A stretch of 14,111 nucleotides of DNA from CAYRKT01 sp964425005 (lineage in GTDB: Bacteria; Synergistota; Synergistia; CAYRKT01). A program made the position numbers and the translations under genes. Numbering within the stretch: the first letter of the stretch is position 1; each line of letters begins with the position of its first letter. A model generated the notes under the pieces. That model saw only the letters and a list, made by a program, of their open reading frames with translations. It did no database searches and had not been told where the DNA came from. This document shows, piece by piece, positions 6,846 through 12,552 of this stretch. Where the stretch lies: contig CAYRKT010000039.1 in assembly GCA_964425005.1 (NCBI GenBank), positions 1-14,111 of the forward strand, in the 5' to 3' direction.

Positions 6846-8192
6846 TTGCGAAGGGGTCTTTTGCTCTCGGCTCTGGCGGTGCTGGGGTTGCTCGCGTTCC
6901 TGACCTGCGGCCTCCTCCGTCCTCAGGTGGGGCGAAGAGACCTGGTGGAGCAGCTCCCCAGGCTTGAGGGCTCGGATTCCGGGCTTCTACTTCTGCTGAG
7001 GCTGGACGCTGCGACCTTGAGGTCGGCGGACCCTCTCGTTGGGAAGAAGGGCGACGTTCTTCCCTCCGACTTCGGCGAGGTCGCCCTGATGGCGGAGATC
7101 TCCCCCGGGGGCTTCTCGCCGCCCAGGTGGGTGTTGGGCGCGATGAGGCCCGCCTCTCCCAGGGCCAGGGCGGCTTCTTCCCTTCTGGAGAGGGGTTCCT
7201 TCCTGGTGGGAGATCTTTCCGCCTCGGCCAGGGTATTCGGGGAGGTGGGCGGAAGGAGGGTTTACCTGGTGGAAATAGATGAGCTCAGGGCCCTTTCGCC
7301 GGGGGGTCTTTACGCCTGCTTCGCCTATGGGGATCTCCTCTTCGCCTCGAGCCCGAAGCTGCTCTCCGACCTGGTGGAGTCCTTCGAGGGCAGGAGGCCC
7401 TCGCTGGGCTTTAAGCGCGATGGAGCCTTCTTCGTCCTTAAGGGGGCCTCCTGGGAGGAACCCTCGAAGCTCGACGGAACGATGGGCCTGGAGGGGGATG
7501 AGCTCTCCCTCTCCCTGAGGGGCGAGTGGGTGGAGGAGCGGACGAAGGGCTTTCCCCCGGCTCGCCCGGCCGTGGAGGTCCTCTTCGGGAAGGAGGCCTC
7601 CCTGGTGCTGTGGTTCTCCGAAGCCCCCCCTCAGGTGCGGGAGCTCGCCCGCTCCTTCCTGGACGTGAGGGGGGAGGAGCTGGACGGACAGGCCTTCGTC
7701 CTGCTGGGAGGTAGCTTCTCGGCCCTGGGCTTGAGGTGGCCCGCCCTCAGGTTCCTGGCGGAGATGTCCAGGCCCAGGGCCATAGGCCCCAGGGCCAGGT
7801 CGGGGCTGGAGGGGGCGATAGCGTCCGCCCTCCTCGGGTCGAAGAGGCTTCCGGGTTTCGATGAGCTTTTCACCTCTTCCTTCCCGATGGAGCTATTCTT
7901 CGGCAGGAGGGGGTCCTTCGCCGTCTTCGGGCTGGGGAAGCCCTCGGCCGATCCCTTTCCCCTCCCCCCTGGGCTTGAGTTCCCCCGCTCCGCCAGGTTC
8001 CTCCTGTGGGCCCACCTGGACGAGCTGGGCTCCGACCTCAGGGGGATCTCACCCCTCGCGGACCTGCTGGGGGTGGGGAGCGAGCTGGAGGCCCCTCGAG
8101 AGGCGGTCTCCCAGCTGAGCCTCCTGTTCGATGCCCTCTGGGCCGTGGGGGAGGAGGACGGTTCCCTGCGCCTCAGGCTCCGACTCAGGTAG
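6846..8192 (+). CDS. Hypothetical membrane-anchored or secreted protein (448 aa)
   Basis: I do not recognise a named family. The N-terminus has two arginines followed by a hydrophobic stretch (about residues 4-26, GLLLSALAVLGLLAFLTCGL), consistent with a signal anchor; LTC is only a poor lipobox match. The remaining ~420 residues are extracytoplasmic by inference, rich in Leu, Ser, Arg and Gly, with no cysteine cluster, repeats or coiled coil. The stretch CFAYGDLLFASSPKLLSDLV with following EGRRPSLGF resembles the 'd.ylvvas....l....' pattern seen in DUF3352-type periplasmic proteins, a tentative comparison. The start is TTG 6846, with AAAGGGGTGAT nine bases upstream. It has its own promoter and no co-directional partner. 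Its codon use is less uniform than the housekeeping genes but in the same style. The last 8 bases overlap the HEPN remnant on the other strand. Confidence 0.75.
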   Translation: MRRGLLLSALAVLGLLAFLTCGLLRPQVGRRDLVEQLPRLEGSDSGLLLLLRLDAATLRSADPLVGKKGDVLPSDFGEVALMAEISPGGFSPPRWVLGAMRPASPRARAASSLLERGSFLVGDLSASARVFGEVGGRRVYLVEIDELRALSPGGLYACFAYGDLLFASSPKLLSDLVESFEGRRPSLGFKRDGAFFVLKGASWEEPSKLDGTMGLEGDELSLSLRGEWVEERTKGFPPARPAVEVLFGKEASLVLWFSEAPPQVRELARSFLDVRGEELDGQAFVLLGGSFSALGLRWPALRFLAEMSRPRAIGPRARSGLEGAIASALLGSKRLPGFDELFTSSFPMELFFGRRGSFAVFGLGKPSADPFPLPPGLEFPRSARFLLWAHLDELGSDLRGISPLADLLGVGSELEAPREAVSQLSLLFDALWAVGEEDGSLRLRLRLR

Positions 8193-8610
8193 GAGGTCTG
8201 AACCCCTCGATCGAGCTCTTGGCCACCTCGACGACGGCGCGGGCGTCCTCCACGGCCCTCGTGGCGTCCTCTCGGGTGTACTCCTAGGTGGGTATGAGGT
8301 CCACGTCGCCTCGGAGGGCGAACTCCCTCTCCTTCCTGAGCCACCTGGAGATCCTGACCAACTCGGGGAGGGCCCTCGAGACCTTGGGGGGCAGCCTCTC
8401 CTGGTGCTCCAGGAGCAGGCAGCTGACCTCGTTCTGCTTGGGCGGCTCCACGCCGATGTATCTGAGCATCGCCTTCACCGATGGCTCCACCAGCTCCTGT
8501 GCCTCGCGTAACAGGTCGGAGTAGTCCTACTCCTCCACGAGGACCTATAGCGCCTTTAGCCTCTTTTGCGCCTCGAAGAGGTAGCTTCTCGCGAGGTCCC
8601 TGCTGGTCAT
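8185..8610 (-). pseudogene. HEPN-domain toxin-like gene with three in-frame amber codons
   Basis: Reading the minus strand from ATG 8610 gives a continuous 141-codon frame ending in TGA at 8185-8187, broken by TAG at 8545-8547, 8527-8529 and 8284-8286. Segments on all sides belong to one HEPN-type protein: TSRDLARSYLFEAQKRLKAL, then DYSDLLREAQELVEPSVKAM, then RISRWLRKEREFALRGDVDL and EYTREDATRAVEDARAVVEV. The last is the typical YT.EDA helix of HEPN proteins partnered with minimal nucleotidyltransferases. HEPN toxins are RNases with an R...H pair; here the usual H in a 'P-K-x-H-D-V' segment appears as Asn (PPKQNEV), so activity may have been lost before or during decay. All three stops sit where Glu is expected. 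Its ATG overlaps the MNT stop as ATGA, the usual two-gene arrangement. The final 8 bases overlap the gene at 6846. Confidence 0.75.
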
Positions 8611-8868
8611 AGCTCTATGAGGTCCCCCCTCCTTTAGCCCTCCTTCAGGACCCAGTGCCAGGCGTCCCCCCGGAAGATCCTCCTGGCCCCTATCCTTAGA
8701 AAGCCTCTCCCTCAGGCGCTGGAGGTAGCTCTTCGGGAGGTCTCCCCCGTCGAAGAGGATCTTCGGGTCCTCGGTCATGTCCAGGAAGAGAGGACTACCT
8801 CTTTGGACCTCCTCCTCCGTCCTGTCCCCTTCTATCCCTTCCTGTGCCCCCGCGGGGGGGTATATCAT
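8607..8868 (-). pseudogene. Remnant of MNT-type nucleotidyltransferase antitoxin (C-terminal half, frameshifted)
   Basis: The minus-strand frame from 8868 reads GSPLFLDMTEDPKILFDGGD and then LPKSYLQRLRERL. One extra base in the AAA at 8700-8702 then shifts it; in the corrected frame it continues RIGARRIFRGDAWHWVLKEG, a stop (TAA, 8634-8636), RRGDLIEL and a final TGA at 8607-8609. This matches the second half of minimal nucleotidyltransferases paired with HEPN toxins ('SPLLLD..ED..ILYD...LRRRLEELGARR.....W.W.LKPD.RPGE..EL', from memory of the family). The catalytic first half with GSxxxG...DxD is absent: the sequence to 8943 does not encode it and the nitroreductase gene follows. The remnant thus carries three lesions: truncation, frameshift and nonsense. 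In intact systems this partner AMPylates and silences the HEPN RNase. Confidence 0.7.
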
Positions 8869-8922
8869 ATCATCCGGGTCCCCTTTCGGCGCCGGGTCCT
8901 TTGAGCTCGATCCTGCCCGCGC

Positions 8923-8934
8923 GCGAGATCTCGC
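8923..8934. promoter_or_regulatory. GCGAGATCTCGC palindrome upstream of the nitroreductase gene
   Basis: A perfect 12-bp inverted repeat ends 18 bases before the TTG start at 8953. Two copies of CCGGGTCC plus TTT (8874-8886 and 8892-8902, the first with two extra C) lie just upstream. These could be regulator sites, but no matching family is recognised and such palindromes also occur by chance. Confidence 0.25.
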
Positions 8935-8952
8935 CCTCAGGAGGTGTTGAAA

Positions 8953-9468
8953 TTGGAGCTTTTAGAACTCCTCAGGAACAGGAGGAGCGTGAGGAAGTTC
9001 AAGGACGTGCCCGTGGAGCCCGAGAAGGTGGAGCTCCTGAAGGAGGCGATCCTGAGAAGCCCCTCCTCCAAGAACAAGAGGCCCTGGCTCTTCGTCTTCG
9101 TCAGGGACAGGGACAAGATAAAGGCCCTCTCCGAGGCCAAGGACAGGGGCGGCCAGTTCCTGGCTGGCGCCCCCCTGGCGCTGGTGGTGGCCGCCGACGA
9201 GGGGGAGTCCGACGTGTGGGTGGAGGACGCCTCTGTGGCCTGCACGATCGCTCACCTCGCCGCCTTCTCCCTGGGCCTTGGCAGTTGTTGGGTTCAGGTG
9301 CGTAACCGCTTTCGAGGCGAAAGACCGGCCGAGGAGATCGTGAGGGAGGTGCTGGGGCTGCCCGATCGCTATAGAGTGGAAGCTATCGTCGCCATAGGTT
9401 ACCCCGACGAGGCTCCGAAGCCCGTCGACAAAGCCGATCTGCCATATGACAGGGTGCTGGAGATATAG
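8953..9468 (+). CDS. Nitroreductase-family flavoprotein
   Basis: The 171-residue protein has the small NfsB/FRP-like fold signature: RNRRSVRKFKDVPVE near the start (FMN phosphate contact), SPSSKNKRPWLFVFV, ASVACTIAHLAAFSLGLGSC and AIVAIGYPDE near the end. Such enzymes bind FMN and reduce quinones, nitro compounds or other substrates with NAD(P)H; the physiological substrate cannot be told. The frame is open from GTG 8944, but AGGAGG at 8939-8944 places the likely start at TTG 8953, eight bases downstream, because GTG 8944 would lie inside the ribosome-binding site. It stands alone, divergent from the HEPN/MNT remnant, with no convincing promoter (weak TATCAT at 8863-8868). Confidence 0.88.
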   Translation: MELLELLRNRRSVRKFKDVPVEPEKVELLKEAILRSPSSKNKRPWLFVFVRDRDKIKALSEAKDRGGQFLAGAPLALVVAADEGESDVWVEDASVACTIAHLAAFSLGLGSCWVQVRNRFRGERPAEEIVREVLGLPDRYRVEAIVAIGYPDEAPKPVDKADLPYDRVLEI

Positions 9469-9533
9469 CCCACAAAAGGAGGTTTATCGCGGGGGACGGT
9501 CGCCCTTTATTGCGGTAAGCTCCCGTCTAATCG

Positions 9534-9563
9534 TTGACATTTTTACCCCCCACGTAATATACT
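9534..9563 (+). promoter_or_regulatory. Sigma-70-type promoter of the Lrp/AsnC-family gene
   Basis: A perfect TTGACA (9534-9539), an 18-base spacer and TATACT (9558-9563). Transcription should begin near 9570, leaving a leader of about 60 bases. TTTAG-CCT-CTAAA at 9576-9588, a perfect 5-bp inverted repeat just past the start site, and TGACA (9535-9539)/TGTCA (9564-9568) flanking the -10 are candidate operators for autoregulation, common in this regulator family. Confidence 0.8.
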
Positions 9564-9631
9564 TGTCATCGTTTATTTAGCCTCTAAAGTGGGGTGGCCA
9601 GTTAATTTTCGAAGGAAACGGGGGATTAGAG

Positions 9632-10111
9632 ATGGGCAGGAGGAGGAAGCTCGAGGGCTCGGTTCTCGACGAGGTGGACAAGCTCATAATAGAGGAGCTC
9701 ATCAGGGACGGCAGGGCCAGCTACGCCGAGCTGGGGCGGAGGCTCAAGCTCACCCGGGTGAGCATAAAGGAGCGGGTGGGGAGGCTGGTTAACCTGGGCA
9801 TCATCGAGAAGTTCACCGTCATACTTAGCCCCGAGAGGCTTGGGAGGAACGTCTCGGCCTTCTTCGAGATCGAGGTGGAGCCCCAGTACCTGGACGAGGT
9901 GGCGAGGGAGCTGGCCCAGGAGGAGGTGGTGGAGAACATCTACCTCATGACGGGGGAGAGCACCCTCCACATGCACGCCCTGCTGGCCGACATGAAGGAC
10001 CTGGAGAGGTTCGTCCTGGAGAGGGTCTACACCAAGAAGGGTATAGTGAGGGTGAGGACCAACGTGATAATGAAGAGGTACAAGAGCAGGAACGGGGGCT
10101 TCAGGCTGTAG
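9632..10111 (+). CDS. Lrp/AsnC-family transcriptional regulator
   Basis: The 159-residue protein has an N-terminal helix-turn-helix (about residues 13-62: LDEVDKLIIEELIRDGRASY, ELGRRLKLTRVSIKERVGRL and GIIEKFTVIL) followed by a RAM-type ligand/oligomerisation domain (about 75-150, including VVENIYLMTGESTLHMHALL and VRTNVIMKRYKS). Members form dimers to octamers and usually sense amino acids or related metabolites; the ligand cannot be read from sequence. Length and layout are standard. ATG 9632 is preceded by GGGGGA about nine bases upstream. The gene has its own strong promoter and is followed by a terminator-like hairpin, so it is probably monocistronic. Neighbouring targets are unknown; the nitroreductase and the cyclic-di-GMP gene are the nearest candidates. 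Confidence 0.92.
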   Translation: MGRRRKLEGSVLDEVDKLIIEELIRDGRASYAELGRRLKLTRVSIKERVGRLVNLGIIEKFTVILSPERLGRNVSAFFEIEVEPQYLDEVARELAQEEVVENIYLMTGESTLHMHALLADMKDLERFVLERVYTKKGIVRVRTNVIMKRYKSRNGGFRL

Positions 10112-10137
10112 TGCTTTATGGGCCCTTAACGGCGCTG

Positions 10138-10146
10138 TGTTAAAAT
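10138..10146 (+). promoter_or_regulatory. Possible extended -10 promoter for the EAL-CBS-GGDEF gene
   Basis: TGT-TAAAAT reads as TGn followed by a five-of-six -10 box, with no good -35. Transcription would begin near 10153, inside the left arm of the hairpin that follows, so such transcripts would lack most of that arm. Confidence 0.35.
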
Positions 10147-10183
10147 GCCTCCCGCGGAGGTTGGGGCGCGGGAGGTGTTTTTT
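10142..10183 (+). terminator. Intrinsic terminator-like hairpin after the Lrp/AsnC gene
   Basis: CCTCCCGCG (10148-10156) pairs perfectly with CGCGGGAGG (10167-10175) around a 10-base loop and is followed by TGTTTTTT. AAAA at 10142-10145 can extend the stem with the T-tract, so it could work in both directions. The right arm also contains GGGAGGTG, the only plausible ribosome-binding site for the next gene's TTG at 10188. Confidence 0.75.
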
Positions 10184-10187
10184 CCTC

Positions 10188-11993
10188 TTGATATCCTCGA
10201 TCGTGGAGATGTGGCAGGAGGAGAGGGCCTTCAGGCAGGAGAGGGCTCTGCTGGAGGAGATCCTGGAGAAGCGCTCTATCAGGACCCTCTTCCAGCCCAT
10301 ATACTCCTCCAAGTACCTGGCAGTGATGGGGTACGAGGCTCTGTCCAGAGGGCCCGTGGGTACGCACGTCGAGAAGCCCCTTCAGCTCTTCGAGGCCGCC
10401 AGGAACCACGGGCTTCTGTGGGATCTGGACTACCTCTGCAGGGCTCTGGCCATAGAGCGCTTCAAGGCGCTGGGGCTTAAGGGGAAGCTCTTTCTGAACG
10501 TGGACGTTCACCTTGGCAGGGATGCCTCGATGGCCAGGGGGCTCACCCTCGACCTGGTCAGGGGCGCCGGCATGAGCCCCTCCGACGTGGTGATAGAGGT
10601 GACCGAGCGTTCCTCCGAAGGATTCTTCGGGGAGGAGATAAGGAGGCTCATGGACCACTACAGGTCGCAGGGCTACATGGTGGCCCTGGACGACATAGGG
10701 AGCCAGCACTCCAGCCTCAACCTCCTCCTGGCGGTGAGGCCCGACTACGTGAAGGTGGAGCGCTCCATAGTCAGGAACCTGCACCGGGACCGGTTCAAGG
10801 AGAGCATATGCAGGGCCCTCCTGGACATAGGGAGGTCCAACGGCATCGAGGTGGTGGCAGAGGGGGTGGAGACGGAGGAGGAGGCGGACAAGCTCATGGA
10901 GATGGGCTTTCACCTCTTCCAGGGGTACTACCTGGCTCAGCCCCAGGAGCCGCCGGTAAAGCTCAACCCCTACGCGGAGGAGCTGTTTAAGCGCAGGTCC
11001 TTCGCCATGAGGATAGCCCAGAACGACCCCTTCGGGTTCCCCGTCGGGGAGATAGCCATGAAGGACTCGGGGATACCGCCTCACATGACCTGCGCCGAGG
11101 TGAGGGGCGTCTTCGCGAGGGAGGGGTACATGGGCCTGGTGGTGGTCGACGAGGAGGGCCTCCCCCTGGGGCTCGTGATGAGGAGCCGGTTCGACCAGAT
11201 GCTCGCTCGCCCCTACGGTCAGGAGATCTTCCTGAGGCGTCCGGTGGAGTCGATCATGGACAGGCACCCCCTGGTGGTGGACTACTACGCCCCCCTCATA
11301 GAGGTCTCCATGATGGCCACCAGGAGGGACGAGGATAGGATTTACGACTACGTGGTGGTGACCAGAGGGGGCAGGTACTACGGGGTGGTCTCGGTTAGAA
11401 GGCTTCTGGAGAGGACCGCTGAGCTTCAGCGCGACTACGCCAGGAACCTGAACCCCCTCTCCGGGCTTCCGGGGAACGCACTGATAGAGGCCAGGATCAG
11501 GTTGCTCCTGGAGAGCCCCGGCGGCTCGGTGATGTACGTGGACTTGAACGGGTTCAAGGAGCTGAACGACCGGCTGGGCTTCAAGGTGGGGGACGAGATA
11601 ATCTCCCTCACGGCCGAGGTCCTTAGGGATAGGGCGCCTGAGCTCTTCGGCGAGGACGCCTTCGTCGGCCACGTGGGGGGCGACGACTTCGTGGTCGTCT
11701 CCAGGGCGACGGACGAGCCGTCGGTTAGGGAGGCCTCCCTGGCCCTGATATCCGCCCTGGAGTCGGCCTTCCGCGAGAGGCTTCGCCCCCTGGAGCTTCG
11801 CTGCTCCGGGGAAGAGGGAAGCGTGCCGGCGGTGACGGTCTCCGTGGCGGCCCTGGTGGGAGACTTCAGGTCATTAAGGGACAGCGAGGAGCTATCGATG
11901 GAGGTGGCGTCGGTCAAGATGGAGGCCAAGCGAGCCTCCAGGACCCCCTCCGGGAGGGTGAGCTCCCTCTCGATCAAGGTCCTGAGGGGCTAG
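10188..11993 (+). CDS. EAL-CBS-GGDEF cyclic-di-GMP signalling protein
   Basis: About 601 residues, cytoplasmic, with no transmembrane segment. EAL domain (about 30-255): the phosphodiesterase ligands appear complete, with E50 (YEALSRG), N104, E137, D168-D169, K189, E225, E228 and Q245; loop 6 reads DDIGSQHSSL where DDFGTGYSSL is usual. A CBS pair follows (about 288-420), a module that binds adenine nucleotides or similar ligands. The C-terminal GGDEF domain (about 425-590) has GGDDF at 497-501 and no arginine-based RxxD inhibitory site at the usual position, so it may sense nucleotides or act weakly as a cyclase. The protein probably degrades cyclic-di-GMP under CBS and GGDEF control. The frame opens at 10137, but start codons before 10188 lie in or before the hairpin; TTG 10188 has GGGAGGTG ten bases upstream, and ATG 10209 is the alternative. 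Confidence 0.88.
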   Translation: MISSIVEMWQEERAFRQERALLEEILEKRSIRTLFQPIYSSKYLAVMGYEALSRGPVGTHVEKPLQLFEAARNHGLLWDLDYLCRALAIERFKALGLKGKLFLNVDVHLGRDASMARGLTLDLVRGAGMSPSDVVIEVTERSSEGFFGEEIRRLMDHYRSQGYMVALDDIGSQHSSLNLLLAVRPDYVKVERSIVRNLHRDRFKESICRALLDIGRSNGIEVVAEGVETEEEADKLMEMGFHLFQGYYLAQPQEPPVKLNPYAEELFKRRSFAMRIAQNDPFGFPVGEIAMKDSGIPPHMTCAEVRGVFAREGYMGLVVVDEEGLPLGLVMRSRFDQMLARPYGQEIFLRRPVESIMDRHPLVVDYYAPLIEVSMMATRRDEDRIYDYVVVTRGGRYYGVVSVRRLLERTAELQRDYARNLNPLSGLPGNALIEARIRLLLESPGGSVMYVDLNGFKELNDRLGFKVGDEIISLTAEVLRDRAPELFGEDAFVGHVGGDDFVVVSRATDEPSVREASLALISALESAFRERLRPLELRCSGEEGSVPAVTVSVAALVGDFRSLRDSEELSMEVASVKMEAKRASRTPSGRVSSLSIKVLRG

Positions 11994-12234
11994 CGCGCAT
12001 TAAGCCGCGGTCCGGGGGCGCGCTGGTCTTCACTCCCTCCTCGTGCGAGGAGGCCTCGAGCCTCTTGATCCGCCCCTCGATGGCCCTCTTCCTCTCCTTG
12101 AGCCAGGCTATCTGTCCCTTTAGGCCCTCGGGCACCGTACCGGTGCCCCCGCCGCAGAGTCATAAGCCCCCGCCGAAGCCCCTCCTTGCGCCGCAGGGGC
12201 GGTGTCTGGTCCCGTCGCAGAACCTGCCTCTCAT
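11974..12234 (-). pseudogene. DUF5320-like Gly/Cys-rich coiled-coil protein with an in-frame UGA (broken, or possibly a selenoprotein)
   Basis: The minus-strand frame from ATG 12234 has an ideal ribosome-binding site (AGGAGGTGA, overlapping the preceding stop, nine bases upstream). It reads MRGRFCDGTRHRPC, GARRGFGGGL, then TGA (12160-12162), and continues in the same frame as LCGGGTGTVPEG and LKGQIAWLKERKRAIEGRIK to a TGA at 11974-11976: 86 codons including the UGA. A Gly/Cys-rich start followed by a charged coiled coil is the pattern of DUF5320 proteins, which often neighbour DUF134 regulators and NifX-like proteins. The role of the family is unknown. Coding character on both sides of the UGA argues that the frame was, or is, translated through. 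It could be a recent nonsense mutation in a decaying cassette or a Sec codon. The last 20 bases overlap the EAL-CBS-GGDEF gene. Confidence 0.55.
12130..12162 (-). promoter_or_regulatory. UGA followed by SECIS-like hairpin
   Basis: On the minus strand, TGA (12162-12160) is followed after 11 bases by GGGCACC-GGTAC-GGTGCCC (12148-12130), a perfect 7-bp stem with a 5-base loop. The loop starts 18 bases after the UGA with GGU. From memory of E. coli fdhF, its SECIS loop GGUCU also begins 18 bases after UGA. Geometry fits a bacterial SECIS; function is unproven. Confidence 0.3.
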
Positions 12235-12240
12235 CCGGTC

Positions 12241-12552
12241 TCACCTCCTGTCCAGGGCTTTCCCCCTCCTGCACCCGCGACGCGGGATCCCCTCCTGAGC
12301 TGGGCGCTGGACCTCCTCTTTCAGCCGCAGGGCCTTTCCCCCCACCAGGGCCTCGGCCAACTTGCGCCTGGCCCCCTCCAGGATCCTCCCGAAGGCGGCC
12401 CTCGAGACCCCCATGAGCTCAGAGGGGTCCTCCTGGTAAAGCCCCTTCAGGTCGGCCTCCAGCTCCACCGCCTCCTGGGCCCCCGAGATCGGCGCGAAGC
12501 CCCGCCTCCCAGGCCTGAAGCTCACCCTTCCCCTGAGTCTTTTCCTCCCCAC
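12241..12552 (-). CDS. DUF134 (UPF0251)-like helix-turn-helix protein, probably with an internal deletion
   Basis: The 103-residue frame ends GLYQEDPSELMGVSRAAFGR and ILEGARRKLAEALVGGKALR before a basic tail. This is the sigma-factor-like HTH of DUF134 proteins (typically 'D.EGL.QEEAAE.MGVSR.TF.RIL..AR.KVA.ALV.GKALRI'). The N-terminus GRKRLRGRVSFRPGRRGF is also typical. Between them, AVELE-ADLKGL is shorter than the usual AVEL..DELEALRL.DLEGL by roughly eight residues: the helix before the HTH seems removed without changing the frame. Start GTG 12552 follows AAGGGGGTG, itself an arm of a CCCCC/GGGGG hairpin. The stop lies in the ribosome-binding site of the DUF5320-like gene. DUF134 proteins are presumed DNA-binding regulators of neighbouring redox or NifX-like genes; none is present here. 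The deletion may make it non-functional. Confidence 0.65.
   Translation of the reverse strand: MGRKRLRGRVSFRPGRRGFAPISGAQEAVELEADLKGLYQEDPSELMGVSRAAFGRILEGARRKLAEALVGGKALRLKEEVQRPAQEGIPRRGCRRGKALDRR

Noticed and set aside
8284..8547. Genome-wide amber recoding (for example pyrrolysine) to explain the TAG codons in the HEPN gene
   Set aside because: TAG is the normal terminator of nine genes in this window, and the partner gene also carries a frameshift and a TAA, so ordinary decay is simpler.
9489..9512. GGGGGAC/GTCGCCC followed by TTTATT as a terminator of the nitroreductase gene
   Set aside because: The pairing would need a one-base loop and a G-G mismatch; a stable hairpin cannot form that way.
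10140..11672. A 510-codon open frame on the minus strand opposite the EAL-CBS-GGDEF gene
   Set aside because: It is antisense to a gene with clear domains; the product is rich in His, Pro and Val with no motif. Such frames arise from the codon bias of the sense gene.
11990..12274. Alternative 94-codon minus-strand frame overlapping the DUF5320-like gene
   Set aside because: The product is a low-complexity Arg/Gly/Glu shadow; the DUF5320-like reading in the other frame has the ribosome-binding site and coiled-coil character.
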